64,000 nt of DNA from Desulfamplus sp. (GCA_015231615.1 JADGBE010000012.1:1-64000), one strand, 5' to 3'; numbered from the stretch's first letter, positions 27,210 through 36,564 are shown. Program-made: numbers and translations. Notes: a model not told the origin generated them from the letters alone.

Positions 27210-28595
27210 GTGAAGTTCCATTTAAAAGAATCTCTCCATAAATCATTTCATAAAATAACCAGCGGTCATGCCACAGTTGAGCCAGAAGAGCTTTGTTGTT
27301 ATGCTTATGACGCAACTGGTCAGACTTTTATGCCAGATATTGTTGTTTTTCCGAGTTCAACTTCAGAAGTTTCACAAATTCTCGAAATAGCATCTCAAGA
27401 GAAAATTCCAGTTATTCCGCGTGGTAGTGGTTCAGGCATGACTGGAGGTTCGCTTGCTGTTCAAGGCGGAATTGTCATGGCAATGAGCAGAATGAACCGT
27501 ATTATTGAGATTGATTGCGACAACCTTATTGCAAAGGTTGAACCTGGAGTTATTACTGGAGAGTTTCATAAGGCAGTAGAGAGACATAAACTTTTTTACC
27601 CACCTGATCCCGCAAGCTCTGCTTTTTGCACAATTGGAGGAAATCTTGGTGAATGTGCGGGCGGTCCTAAGGCTGTCAAATATGGTGTTACACGAGATTA
27701 TGTGCTGGGGCTTGAGGCTGTTCTTTCATCAGGGCAGATTATAAATACTGGCGTTAAAACTGCAAAAGGGGTTGCTGGTTATGATCTTACCCGTCTTATT
27801 GTTGGGTCAGAAGGTACTCTTGCTGTTATAACTCAAGCAACATTAAAACTTTTACCTCTGCCAGAATCTGTAAAAACAATGGCTGCTCTCTTTCCAACTA
27901 TTGATCATGCTGCAAAGGCTGTATCTGCAATTATAAAAGAGTCCGTTGTGCCAAGATGTCTTGAATTTTTGGATAAATCCTCTATTGATTGTGTCAGAAG
28001 CCAATTTGGCTTTGATGTTCCTTATGATATAAATGCAATTTTGATTATTGAAGTTGATGGCACGACTCAAGTTGTAGCTCAAGATGCTCGGAAAATAAGA
28101 GAATTTTGTATCTCTAAAGGGGCGGTTAAGGTTATTATTGCTGCTGATTCAAAAGAGGCAGCAACTCTTTGGAGTGCAAGAAAAGCTTTATCAGCCGCTC
28201 TTTTTAAAATTGCCCCAAACAAAATCAATGAAGATATTGTTGTACCAATTAGCCTTATTCCAGAGATGGTTAAGAGGATTGAACAGATTAAAAATAGGAC
28301 ACAGCTTAGAATTGTAAGTTTTGGACATGCGGGCGATGGTAATATTCACTGTAATATTATGTATAATAAACAAGATGAAAAACAACTTACCCTTGCTGAA
28401 TCTGCTATGGACGAACTTTTTGCCCATACTCTTGAACTTGGAGGAACAATTACTGGAGAACATGGGGTTGGAATTACTAAAATGAAGTATCTTCCAAAAG
28501 AAGTTAAAGAGAGTGAGATGGAGATTATGAGGGGAATTAAGAGAGTTTTTGATCCCTACAATATCTTAAATCCTGGTAAGATTTTTAGAGTCTGA
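27210..28595 (+). CDS. glcD: FAD-linked glycolate/D-lactate oxidase subunit, GlcD-like
   Basis: 461-residue flavoprotein of the GlcD/D-lactate dehydrogenase family, oxidising 2-hydroxyacids. The FAD-binding domain shows PVIPRGSGSGMTGGSLAVQG, TIGGNLGECAGGPKAVKYGV and GSEGTLAVITQATLKLLP; the C-terminal cap has FGHAGDGNIHCNIM and GTITGEHGVGITKMKYLP. The GTG at 27210 is the only start consistent with the family's N-terminus, and an upstream ATG frame is closed by a stop. No Shine-Dalgarno is evident. A partner iron-sulfur GlcF is not in the window. Confidence 0.9.
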   Translation: MKFHLKESLHKSFHKITSGHATVEPEELCCYAYDATGQTFMPDIVVFPSSTSEVSQILEIASQEKIPVIPRGSGSGMTGGSLAVQGGIVMAMSRMNRIIEIDCDNLIAKVEPGVITGEFHKAVERHKLFYPPDPASSAFCTIGGNLGECAGGPKAVKYGVTRDYVLGLEAVLSSGQIINTGVKTAKGVAGYDLTRLIVGSEGTLAVITQATLKLLPLPESVKTMAALFPTIDHAAKAVSAIIKESVVPRCLEFLDKSSIDCVRSQFGFDVPYDINAILIIEVDGTTQVVAQDARKIREFCISKGAVKVIIAADSKEAATLWSARKALSAALFKIAPNKINEDIVVPISLIPEMVKRIEQIKNRTQLRIVSFGHAGDGNIHCNIMYNKQDEKQLTLAESAMDELFAHTLELGGTITGEHGVGITKMKYLPKEVKESEMEIMRGIKRVFDPYNILNPGKIFRV

Positions 28596-28674
28596 GGAAT
28601 GGGAATTTAATAACGTCATAAATTATTCAAAATTGATGTTCAATATCAGCATCTACATTTTTGCCAGTTCTGGA

Positions 28675-28896
28675 TTAATTCATTCTTGCCTGATAAATAT
28701 CCATCGTTAAAATCTGCTCAAGAATATCAAAATTAGGATTCAAGCTGTGTTCAATAGCACAAGATATTGAGTCAGAACAGTATTTTGTGCAGATGATATT
28801 GTGTTTATTGAACTCTCCGAAACAATCAAGACTGTCTCTTGAATCTTCAATCAGTTCACCATCTGTTATGAATTGATCATTTTGGTAGAATTTCAT
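28675..28896 (-). CDS. Small cysteine-containing hypothetical protein
   Basis: 73 residues from ATG 28896, chosen because AAAGGG lies about 9 bases upstream; an ATG at 28914 is in frame without such a site. The product is acidic with four cysteines (DCFGE, NIICTKYC, SISCAIEH) but no recognised domain. It is convergent with the glcD-like gene. Coding status is supported only by the ribosome-binding site and plausible composition. Confidence 0.45.
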   Translation of the reverse strand: MKFYQNDQFITDGELIEDSRDSLDCFGEFNKHNIICTKYCSDSISCAIEHSLNPNFDILEQILTMDIYQARMN

Positions 28897-29001
28897 GTTG
28901 TTTCGCCCTTTCAAATATATTTTGCCATCAATTCATCAATAATCATCTGTTATAAACCATCTATTACCTTACCGTTTAAAGTCTATCAATTGCTGATAAT
29001 A

Positions 29002-29100
29002 TAATAGATGCCCATAGCATGGTCAACCTGTTTATTTCAATATATAAGTTAATTGCGGCTAATAGATGCCATAGCATGGTCAACCTGTTTATTTCAATAT
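29002..29100. repeat. Direct repeat including the 3' end of hflX
   Basis: A sequence of about 41 bases occurs at 29002-29043 and again at 29060-29100, differing by one inserted C, with a 16-base spacer. The second copy contains the last codons and stop of hflX (29089-29100). It is a tandem duplication of the gene's 3' end into the downstream gap. Confidence 0.85.
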
Positions 29101-30732
29101 TTTACCCTTAATCTTCATAACCATATCCTCAAGATGGCTAATTAGAGTTTTTAGCGTCTCCTGATCTTTTGCTGAAACAGTAAATCCTTGATTTAAAAGC
29201 CAAGTATTATCAAAGGTGCTTATATCAATTTTATCTTGTTTATTAAATACATATACAACTGGTATTTTTTCTAATTTCAATTTTTGAATTATATGATCAA
29301 CAGATTTCATCTGCTGGTCATATCTTGGGTTACTTATATCAACAACATGAAGCAAAATATCGGCATCTTCAAGCTCTTCAAGCGTTGCGTGAAAAGCCTC
29401 CATTAATTCCTCTGGAAGATTTTGGATAAATCCAACAGTGTCTGTAATTATAACCTCAATATCTTTTGGAAATCTAAGTCTTCTGCTTGATGGATCAAGG
29501 GTTGCAAATAATTTATCTTCTGCTGTAATTTCGCTTTTAGTTAAGGTGTTTAGCAATGTTGACTTACCCGCATTTGTATAACCTACAATCGAGATAACAG
29601 GCACCTGTTTTCGGTTTCTTTTTGCCCTCTGCTGATTTCTCTGCTTTCTTATCTTTTCTATCTCTTTTCCAAGAAAGGTTATCTTTTCACGAACTCTTCT
29701 GCGGTTTATCTCAAGTTTTGTCTCCCCAGGTCCTCTTCCACCTATACCACCAGTTAGCCTTGACATTGCTGTATTTTTTGTGATGAGTCTTGGCATAAGG
29801 TATTTTAGTTGGGCAAGCTCAACTTGAAGTTTTCCCTCACGACTTTTAGCCCGTCTTGCAAATATATCAAGTATAAGCTGTGTTCGATCAATGACCTTCA
29901 TCTCAACAAAATCTGTAATTGAACGTATCTGAGCAGGGGTAAGCTCTGTGTCAAAGATCATCATAGTTGCGTATTTTTGAATAGCACTAATGGTGAGATC
30001 AGCAAGTTTTCCTTTACCAACAACAAACTTTGGATCAATAATCTTCCTCTTTTGTATTGCTGTGCCAATAACCTGAATATCGCTTGTTCTGCAAAGCTCT
30101 TCAAGCTCATCTAATGAGAATATAGAGTCTTGTAACTTTGTCTCTGTGGCAACATGTATTAAAAGAGCCTTCTCTTCACCTACCTCTGCTTTGTAAAGTG
30201 AGTTGTTTTTTGCAAGTTCTGACTCAAGGGCAAGAACCATCTCTTTGCAATCAATTGATAGAGCTTCGATTGAGATGGATTCCATGACCTGATAAGGCTC
30301 ACCTTCATCTGAAGGGAGAATAGTGGCAGGATAAATTTTATCAACAGAGCCGTTTTCAGTAATGGTAACTGCTGCCATAAAATCTAATCTTAGTAGTGCA
30401 AGGTCAGTGAGATCATCTTTAGAAAGTGGCTCTCTATTAAGGTGAGTATGGATACATCTCAAACCTTTAAGTTGTCCTGGTCTTGCCCTGTATTCAGGAG
30501 TTTCTGGTATTACAATACCTTGAGCATCTCCAACAATTACATAGACAGTTTTTCCGTCTCTATTAATCAAAAGAGCAACTTGTCGTCTTATTTCATAGGA
30601 GATCGAAACAAGTGCCTCAAGCTGAGACTCTGAAACAAGCTCTTCAGGAGGCGTTCTGTAAAGATATAGATTTTCAAGCTCTTTTATCTGTGTTGCTTTA
30701 AGTCCATTTGTATTTTCAATATTTTTTTTCAT
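29089..30732 (-). CDS. hflX: Ribosome-associated GTPase HflX (long form)
   Basis: 547-residue TRAFAC GTPase that binds and splits stalled or hibernating 50S/70S ribosomes. The HflX core has an ATP-binding-like N-domain (about 180-360, KFVVGKGKLADL...DTELTPAQIRSI), the glycine-rich MSRLTGGIGGRGPGETKLE linker, G1 GYTNAGKST, G3 DTVGFIQNLPEELMEAF and G4 NKQDKID. An extra N-terminal domain of about 180 residues, seen in deltaproteobacterial HflX, contains CIHTHLNREPLSKDDLTDLA. An AGAGAG lies ahead of the ATG. Confidence 0.93.
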   Translation of the reverse strand: MKKNIENTNGLKATQIKELENLYLYRTPPEELVSESQLEALVSISYEIRRQVALLINRDGKTVYVIVGDAQGIVIPETPEYRARPGQLKGLRCIHTHLNREPLSKDDLTDLALLRLDFMAAVTITENGSVDKIYPATILPSDEGEPYQVMESISIEALSIDCKEMVLALESELAKNNSLYKAEVGEEKALLIHVATETKLQDSIFSLDELEELCRTSDIQVIGTAIQKRKIIDPKFVVGKGKLADLTISAIQKYATMMIFDTELTPAQIRSITDFVEMKVIDRTQLILDIFARRAKSREGKLQVELAQLKYLMPRLITKNTAMSRLTGGIGGRGPGETKLEINRRRVREKITFLGKEIEKIRKQRNQQRAKRNRKQVPVISIVGYTNAGKSTLLNTLTKSEITAEDKLFATLDPSSRRLRFPKDIEVIITDTVGFIQNLPEELMEAFHATLEELEDADILLHVVDISNPRYDQQMKSVDHIIQKLKLEKIPVVYVFNKQDKIDISTFDNTWLLNQGFTVSAKDQETLKTLISHLEDMVMKIKGKILK

Positions 30733-30806
30733 TAACTCTCTTTTGTTCGTAGCAATCCAATTTAAGACGATTCTTTGTGGAAATTAATGCTCAAAGAATA
30801 GAAATT

Positions 30807-30908
30807 AGGAATGGAAATTTAATAACACAAGTAGTAGGGAACAACGATCGTTGTTCCCTACTATGACCTTGCTGGGTATAATTTAGGCATTATTAAATTT
30901 TGATTCCT
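30807..30908. mobile_element. MITE-like element with 19-bp terminal inverted repeats
   Basis: 102 bases between hflX and dnaB. Terminal arms at 30807-30825 and 30890-30908 match at 17 of 19 positions. Inside lies a perfect 32-base palindrome (30832-30863) centred on CGATCG. Non-autonomous elements have this build. A 20-base sequence nearly identical to the left arm also occurs alone at 28595-28614, just after glcD, which suggests a dispersed family. No transposase is encoded. Confidence 0.65.
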
Positions 30909-30942
30909 TATAAGTGGCGTTAAGACTAAAGCAATAGCAAAA

Positions 30943-32343
30943 TTAATAGGTTTGATATGACTCATCTGCAAGCTCTTCAAATCGTGTTAATTCGTTTCTA
31001 AATACCATGTGAGCTGTTCCAATCGCCCCATTTCTGTTTTTAGCAATAATTATCTCTGCTTTACCTTTATTTTGGTTTCCCTCTTCTTTATTATAGACTT
31101 CATCTCGATATATAAAGGCAACAATATCAGCATCTTGCTCCAAAGCACCTGATTCCCTAAGATCAGATAGCAAAGGACGTTTTTCAGCACGTTGCTCCAG
31201 CAGACGATTGAGCTGGGAAAGGGCAATAACAGGAATATCAAGCTCTTTTGCAAGCCCTTTTAAAGCCCTTGAGATTTCTGCAATCTCAAGATCACGCCTA
31301 TCAGACCTAAAGGGGGCTTTCATCAACTGAAGATAATCTATTATTATGAGACCTAACCCTTTATCTGCTTTAAGTTTTCGGGTTTTAGATTTTATCTCCA
31401 TTACTGTAATATTAGCGGAGTCATCAATAAATATGTGAAGTTTTTCTAATGCTGAAACTGCTGCTGTAATACGGGCCAACTCGTTATCATCAAGAAAGTT
31501 ACCCCTCAGCCTTTTTGAATCAACTTTTGCCTCTGATGTCAAAAGGCGCATAGATAACTGGATATTTGACATCTCCAAAGAGAAGACAGCTACTGGCACC
31601 CCCTCTTTAAGTGCTACATTACGGGCAATATTAAGAGCAAAAGCGGTCTTTCCCATACTCGGTCTTGCAGCAATAATTATAAGGTCTGATTTCTGAAGTC
31701 CAGATGTTATATTATCTAAATTTCTATAGCCTGTTGTAAGACCTGCTGAAAATCCCTGATTATTATCCTTGCTATCTTCAATACTTTTAAGATTTATTTT
31801 TACAAGCGACCCGAGAGTTGCAAAAGAGCTACTTGCTTTTAGCTCAGAAATTTTAAAAACAGCGTTCTGGGCAAAATCAATTATATCTGCAAAATCACCT
31901 CTATCCTTCATACACCTATCTATCATCTCCATAGAACTATGTATGAGTTTGCGTAATGTTGACTTGCCCCTGACTATTCTTGCATAGTGTTTTGCATTTA
32001 CGGCAACTGGTGCAGAGTCAGCAATTGAAGCCAAGAATGCTGCACCTCCAATCTCTTCAAGCTCCCCTTTCTCTTTCAAACGTGTGGCAAGAGTAACAAG
32101 GTCAGCAGGAAGGTTTTTATATAAAAGCTCCGTAATAGCCATGAATATCTTTTCATGGGCTTTTTTATAAAAATCCTCGGGTTTCAGAATTTCAAGAACT
32201 TCCGAAGTATTATCATTGTCAATTAATATCGCACTAATTAGCGCCTCTTCTGCATAAATGTCGTTTGGAGGAACCTTATCCAAGAGAATATCTGTTATTT
32301 TTTTTGTTGAATTTATCGCAGTAGTAGTATCTAAATTTGACAT
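30943..32343 (-). CDS. dnaB: Replicative DNA helicase DnaB
   Basis: 466-residue hexameric 5'-3' replicative helicase. The N-terminal domain (VPPNDIYAEEALISAILIDN...) precedes the RecA-like domain with Walker A ARPSMGKTAFALNIA, Walker B LGLIIIDYLQLM, and SQLNRLLEQRAEKRPLLSDL with its RESGALEQDADIVAFIYRDE. Length is normal and no intein is present. It is downstream of the rpsF-rpsR-DUF2232-rplI group, the usual order, but a terminator separates it. Confidence 0.95.
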   Translation of the reverse strand: MSNLDTTTAINSTKKITDILLDKVPPNDIYAEEALISAILIDNDNTSEVLEILKPEDFYKKAHEKIFMAITELLYKNLPADLVTLATRLKEKGELEEIGGAAFLASIADSAPVAVNAKHYARIVRGKSTLRKLIHSSMEMIDRCMKDRGDFADIIDFAQNAVFKISELKASSSFATLGSLVKINLKSIEDSKDNNQGFSAGLTTGYRNLDNITSGLQKSDLIIIAARPSMGKTAFALNIARNVALKEGVPVAVFSLEMSNIQLSMRLLTSEAKVDSKRLRGNFLDDNELARITAAVSALEKLHIFIDDSANITVMEIKSKTRKLKADKGLGLIIIDYLQLMKAPFRSDRRDLEIAEISRALKGLAKELDIPVIALSQLNRLLEQRAEKRPLLSDLRESGALEQDADIVAFIYRDEVYNKEEGNQNKGKAEIIIAKNRNGAIGTAHMVFRNELTRFEELADESYQTY

Positions 32344-32386
32344 GGATTAAATTTTAATATTAAAATTGTTAAAGATTGGGTTTGAA

Positions 32387-32425
32387 ACAAAACAAAATCA
32401 GCCGAACAATTTACTGTCCGGCTGA
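32387..32425 (-). terminator. Terminator of the ribosomal protein group
   Basis: On the minus strand a hairpin (arms 32398-32404 TCAGCCG and 32419-32425 CGGCTGA, extended by three further pairs after one mismatch) is followed by a T-rich run (TTTTGTTTTG). It lies between rplI and dnaB and fits a rho-independent terminator for the ribosomal protein transcript. Confidence 0.6.
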
Positions 32426-32506
32426 CCCATTTTAAAATTTGGCAGTTTTTAAAATCCGTTAAATCTAACGCTAACTAATTTTCTTTATTATGTATAATAA
32501 ATATAA

Positions 32507-32962
32507 CTAAGCTGTAGCCTTCTCGCCAACCACTTTAACTGTGATTTCAGGTTCAACATCTTTGTAAAGACGGACAGGAACCTTATATTCGCCAGCAAGT
32601 TTAATTGGTTCTGGCAAAAGTATTGAGCGTCTCTCTATGCTAATGTTCTGAGCATCAAGAGCAGCTTTTATATCATGTGTTGTTACAGAACCATATAGTT
32701 TGATCTCTTCATAAACTTTGGCTTTAATTACACATTCAATCCCTTTAACCCTTTCAGCCATCTCCTGTGCAAGCTGTTTCTCTTTTGCTATTTGGAGATC
32801 AAATTTCAATCTTGCCTGCTCAATAATTTTTTTATTTTGGGGTGTTGACAAAATAGCTTTTCCCTGTGGAAAAAGATAGTTTCTTGCATATCCTGGTGCT
32901 ACTTTACACTCTGTACCAACAATGCCAAGTGTGTCTATGGTCTCTTTAAGTATTACTTTCAT
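32507..32962 (-). CDS. rplI: Large ribosomal subunit protein bL9
   Basis: 151-residue L9, spanning the 50S subunit near the L1 stalk. The N-terminal MKVILKETIDTLGIVGTECK...APGYARNYLFPQGKA signature is complete, followed by a long connecting helix and the C-terminal domain (YGSVTTHDIKAALDAQNISI). GGAGG eight bases ahead fixes the start at 32962; an in-frame ATG at 32977 would place the Shine-Dalgarno inside the gene. Confidence 0.95.
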   Translation of the reverse strand: MKVILKETIDTLGIVGTECKVAPGYARNYLFPQGKAILSTPQNKKIIEQARLKFDLQIAKEKQLAQEMAERVKGIECVIKAKVYEEIKLYGSVTTHDIKAALDAQNISIERRSILLPEPIKLAGEYKVPVRLYKDVEPEITVKVVGEKATA

Positions 32963-33105
32963 ATTAGCAACCTCCAATAAAGGTTCATCCTGATAACAGG
33001 TTTGTTTTTAAAGTTAAATTCTGTTTAAATAGAACCCACGTAGCAAGCTACGGGGTATTTGCTTGCAATAAATTTGTTTTTTTCCAAAAAATCTGATTTG
33101 TGTTT

Positions 33106-34158
33106 TTACCCATCTAATGATTGTTCATCAGAGTCATTTAGTATCCCTATTTTCCTGAAGTTTATCCATGTATCAAAAAAACCAAGTCCTATAATTACCA
33201 GAATAAATATTTGCTGGATAGCAATTATGATATAGATAGAAACTTTTAACAAAGGTGGAAATTTTTTGCGTTCAAATATGAATGACATGATTGCAATACC
33301 TTGGAAAAAATATATTGGCATCAGAATCATAATGCAGTTAAGTGCCACAATCTTCAAGTTTTTTCCGGGTATTATCATAAGCAAAACTAAAACAATAACA
33401 ACCCATACCAAGTGTTCTGGAGCTTTCCATTGGTTTAGGTTTTCAAGTTCTGCAATAGAAATCCCCTTTTTTGTTAAAATTTTCTTAATAAAAAGAGTAT
33501 TTACCCATATAACAAAAACAAGCAAAGTGGTTATTAAAGCAGGTAGCATTCTTATTAAGACATATTGAATCGCCTCTATTGAGTTCTCTATAATATCTAT
33601 ATTTTCTGGAGACATCCCCATATCTTCATAAAGAGCAAGGGTTAGCTTAAGGTTATCAGAGATATATCCTGAAACTATAGAGCCTATCCCCTGCCCTGTT
33701 GATAATGCATATAAAAAAAATAGAGCAGAGCCTACCCCAAGTGTTGAGATAACAGTATAGATAAAACTTTTTTCAATAGAGAGCCTAAGCTCAAGAGACT
33801 CTCCAAGAGCAAAACCTGTTAGAAGCAAAGAGCCATAAAAAAGCAGATCAATTGAGATAGAGAATCTATCAGAAACATCTTGCAAACTACCTGTAATTTC
33901 TGATTGGCCACCACCTGAAAATAGTTCTGTTGCTACAAAGGTCATTGCAAAGACGACAAACATTATCAACGCACCCGAATTTCTTCCAAGTTTTAACCTG
34001 AAATAGAGAATCGGCATGGGCAATATGAACGCCGTGAAGATTCCAAAAATAGGAAAATAAGTTGTTAGGAAGATGATCAGCATGGAGATGGCTATTGCGG
34101 AAAATATTTCCATAACAAGCCTATGTTTTTCTATACTATTATCCATTTTAATCTCCAT
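33106..34158 (-). CDS. DUF2232 family membrane protein
   Basis: 350-residue multi-pass inner-membrane protein with about eight hydrophobic segments (for example MEIFSAIAISMLIIFLTTYF near the start and VVIVLVLLMIIPG in the second half). It belongs to the DUF2232/YybS-like group that sits between rpsR and rplI in many Desulfobacterota and other bacteria. The biochemical role is unknown. A small GTAGC/GCTAC hairpin (33040-33051) lies between it and rplI. Confidence 0.75.
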   Translation of the reverse strand: MEIKMDNSIEKHRLVMEIFSAIAISMLIIFLTTYFPIFGIFTAFILPMPILYFRLKLGRNSGALIMFVVFAMTFVATELFSGGGQSEITGSLQDVSDRFSISIDLLFYGSLLLTGFALGESLELRLSIEKSFIYTVISTLGVGSALFFLYALSTGQGIGSIVSGYISDNLKLTLALYEDMGMSPENIDIIENSIEAIQYVLIRMLPALITTLLVFVIWVNTLFIKKILTKKGISIAELENLNQWKAPEHLVWVVIVLVLLMIIPGKNLKIVALNCIMILMPIYFFQGIAIMSFIFERKKFPPLLKVSIYIIIAIQQIFILVIIGLGFFDTWINFRKIGILNDSDEQSLDG

Positions 34159-34293
34159 CGCCTAATCCTAATAATGACTCTTATTTTAGCAACTTAAAAT
34201 AACTCCACTTGTTTTAACAACTTAATAATCACAATTGAAAAATTGAGAATACAGCAGCTATTATAAGTGATGAAACCCTCAAACCATAAAACA

Positions 34294-34545
34294 TTAGCTT
34301 AGTTTTCCAACGTATGGCAAAAGGGCAATAGTTCTTGCCTGTTTTATTGCTGTTGAAAGAAAACGCTGATGTTTAGCACAAGTTCCCGTGATCCTTCTTG
34401 GAATAATTTTACCTCTTTCTGTGATGAATGATCTTAAGTTTTTGGAGTCTTTATAATCAATTTCAATTGAGGTATCTGCACAAAATCTGCATACTTTACG
34501 CCGCTGATAAAATTTCTTTTTGGTGTTTTTTTTCTGAAATACCAT
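34294..34545 (-). CDS. rpsR: Small ribosomal subunit protein bS18
   Basis: 83-residue S18, which pairs with S6 on the 30S platform. [19 protein letters not shown] and the conserved [20 protein letters not shown] stretch are diagnostic; CRFC retains a metal-binding-type pair. The ATG overlaps the rpsF stop (TAATG), so translation is coupled. Confidence 0.96.
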   Translation of the reverse strand: MVFQKKNTKKKFYQRRKVCRFCADTSIEIDYKDSKNLRSFITERGKIIPRRITGTCAKHQRFLSTAIKQARTIALLPYVGKLS

Positions 34546-35003
34546 TACTCTTCCTCCTCCTCCTCATCATCATCAAGATCATCGTCATCTTCAATTTCGT
34601 CTTCATCATCTAAAGAGTCATTTGAAGAATCTTCGTTCGCATCTACAGCATCAAGTGATTTGACTTTATATTCTGGTCCTGAGGCTATCTCCTTTTTAAG
34701 AGCCTCTTCATCAATATCCTTTTCAAGAAGAATAGTCATAAACTTCATGATCTTTTCATCTAAACGTAGATTTCTCTCTAACTCTTTAACAATATCTCCG
34801 TTACCACCATAGGTAAGACAAAGATAGTGTCCACGAGATTTTTTCTTAATCTCATAAGCAAGTTTTCTGTTTCCCCAATCTTCAATTTTTACAAGAAGCC
34901 CACCTGTTTGGGTCAATAGGTTTGTAAACTTCTTAAAAAGGGTCTTTCTGGCTTCCTCGTGAAGATCAGGATCAGCAATAAAAACGGTTTCGTACCTTCT
35001 CAT
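34545..35003 (-). CDS. rpsF: Small ribosomal subunit protein bS6 with acidic tail
   Basis: 152-residue S6. The core ([39 protein letters not shown]) is complete by about residue 95. The remaining 55 residues are an acidic tail of aspartate and glutamate, ending in six glutamates. E. coli S6 also carries a C-terminal glutamate tail, added after translation by RimK; here much of the acidity is genome-encoded. AGGAGAC lies ahead of the ATG. Confidence 0.95.
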   Translation of the reverse strand: MRRYETVFIADPDLHEEARKTLFKKFTNLLTQTGGLLVKIEDWGNRKLAYEIKKKSRGHYLCLTYGGNGDIVKELERNLRLDEKIMKFMTILLEKDIDEEALKKEIASGPEYKVKSLDAVDANEDSSNDSLDDEDEIEDDDDLDDDEEEEEE

Positions 35004-35064
35004 ACTTGTCTCCTTGCGGATAATAAAGCCCCAAAATATGTCAGGGCAAGGATTAAAATTACCA

Positions 35065-35083
35065 CCTGAAGCATCTTTTCAGG
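35065..35083 (-). promoter_or_regulatory. Leader hairpin upstream of rpsF, candidate S6:S18 autoregulatory site
   Basis: On the minus strand the rpsF leader forms a hairpin with arms CCTGAA and TTCAGG around a 7-base loop, flanked by GGTCG and TGGTA, about 60 bases before the start codon and just after the proposed promoter. Many bacteria carry a structured rpsF leader bound by the S6:S18 dimer to repress translation. Position fits that motif; the critical bulge was not verified. Confidence 0.35.
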
Positions 35084-35101
35084 CGACCATTAAAATTGGG
35101 C

Positions 35102-35131
35102 AATATATCACTCTGAATTTCATGTGGTCAA
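35102..35131 (-). promoter_or_regulatory. Promoter for the rpsF ribosomal protein group
   Basis: On the minus strand TTGACC (35131-35126), 18 bases, then TATATT (35107-35102); each box matches the sigma-70 consensus at 5 of 6 positions. It is about 100 bases before the rpsF start and directly upstream of the leader hairpin. Confidence 0.5.
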
Positions 35132-35311
35132 GTATTTTCAACCAATGAAATTAATACAAATTTTATTTCAAACAGCCATCGCCTCAAACAAAAGCTCTTG
35201 CATAGCAAGAAGGTTCGTTATATTTATAGTTATATTTAATTATAGTTTCGAACATTGACCAATTTCATTCACAATTTACAAATCTGAGCTGGTAATAATT
35301 AAGAGGTATTT

Positions 35312-35749
35312 ATGCCAAAAATAACATGGTCAGAACTTTTAAGCGTTGGAAATGAGGAGATCGATAATCAACACAAAAGATGGATTGAGATATTTAACAC
35401 ATCTTATGATAAAATGATGTGTGATGACTACTCTCTACTATCTAATATTGGAATTGATGCTTTAAAACAGATGATGGAATATGCACAGATGCACTTTGAA
35501 TTTGAAGAGAAATATATGCAGCAGATCAACTATCCTGCTCTGGTTGAGCATAAATTTCAGCATGATCTTTTCAAAGTGCAGCTTCATAAGATAAATCAAA
35601 ATTTCGAGAACGGTATATCAAAACTCAACTCTGAAATTATGAAAATGATTGAAAACTGGCTTATTGGGCATATTCAAACAGAGGATCAAAAATACAAATT
35701 TTTCACAACCAACCTTGGTAACAAAGACGATAGTAAATCTGGTCTCTAA
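35312..35749 (+). CDS. Bacteriohemerythrin
   Basis: 145-residue oxygen-binding di-iron protein. The metal ligands of the hemerythrin four-helix bundle are all visible: H in IDNQHKRW, H and E in MHFEFEEKYM, H and H in VEHKFQHDLF, and H and D in IGHIQTEDQKY. It starts ITWSELLSVGNEEID, typical of bacterial single-domain forms that sense, store or scavenge O2 in microaerophiles and sulfate reducers. AAGAGG precedes the ATG. It is not obviously in an operon. Confidence 0.93.
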   Translation: MPKITWSELLSVGNEEIDNQHKRWIEIFNTSYDKMMCDDYSLLSNIGIDALKQMMEYAQMHFEFEEKYMQQINYPALVEHKFQHDLFKVQLHKINQNFENGISKLNSEIMKMIENWLIGHIQTEDQKYKFFTTNLGNKDDSKSGL

Positions 35750-35921
35750 ATATATGGCTTCTACAGAAATATATTTTCCATAGAAGCCTATTAACACTAT
35801 TCCAATTTACATTAAACAACTTTATTTTAAGGGTTTTGCCAATCTATTTATAGCCCTAAGCTAAAGCTATGGGCTAATTTATAAATTACCTGTCAACCTG
35901 ACAGGTTGTTTACTTTCTCAT

Positions 35922-36068
35922 TCATGAACCGCATGAAGCACCTATTTCTGATGCTTTTTTAGCTCCTTTTGCAATCCAATTCAAAAATCGCTTAAACAGA
36001 TTCTCTTTTTTATTATTGCAAGACGCTTCTTTATAGCCATCTGCTTTATTAAATCTATCTTCTGACAT
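35922..36068 (-). CDS. Small 48-residue peptide with strong ribosome-binding site
   Basis: An ORF too short for usual gene finders. AGGAGG lies nine bases before the ATG at 36068, the best Shine-Dalgarno in this gap, and a TATAAT box sits on the same strand at 36107-36102. The peptide has a polar N-terminal half with one cysteine (C17), an amphipathic basic helix (FKRFLNWIAKGAKKASEIG) and ends ASCGS with C46 two residues from the end. The lack of membrane or known domain plus a cysteine near the C-terminus fits a secreted or modified precursor peptide or a small regulatory protein. No family is recognised. Confidence 0.6.
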   Translation of the reverse strand: MSEDRFNKADGYKEASCNNKKENLFKRFLNWIAKGAKKASEIGASCGS

Positions 36069-36564
36069 TATTCTATACCTCCTACTTTGCTGTTAATTAA
36101 CATTATAATAGCCATTAGCACTCATTGAAAGATTATACTTCTTGATATATAAGCATTTATAAATAAAAATAAATAACCATTACTCTATATTTTTTAGTGA
36201 ACTGCCTCTAATCTAAATGGATAAAGTTTTTTTACGCCATTCTTATAAAAATTTTCATAGGTGTATTCTTGGGAATGAAATCAGACACAGAGATAAAATC
36301 CAAGTTCCTGTAAATAATTTTGTGCTACTCTACCAAAGTTTTTTGTGATGCTGGTAAAACTATTTGCAGTGGTCGTATGGAAAAAGGAGTAGATATTGTT
36401 ATCGGCGTAGGCAGAAAGATATATGGTATGGTTGGAGTGAATAGGGAAGTAAAGCTCTTGGGATACTTAAAGTTAATGGTTAAACAAACGCATTAAACTA
36501 TTCGACTCTGACTCGCTTTTAGCTGGTAGTAGCACGGATTTATTTACAGTAGGATAAAAGGTGT

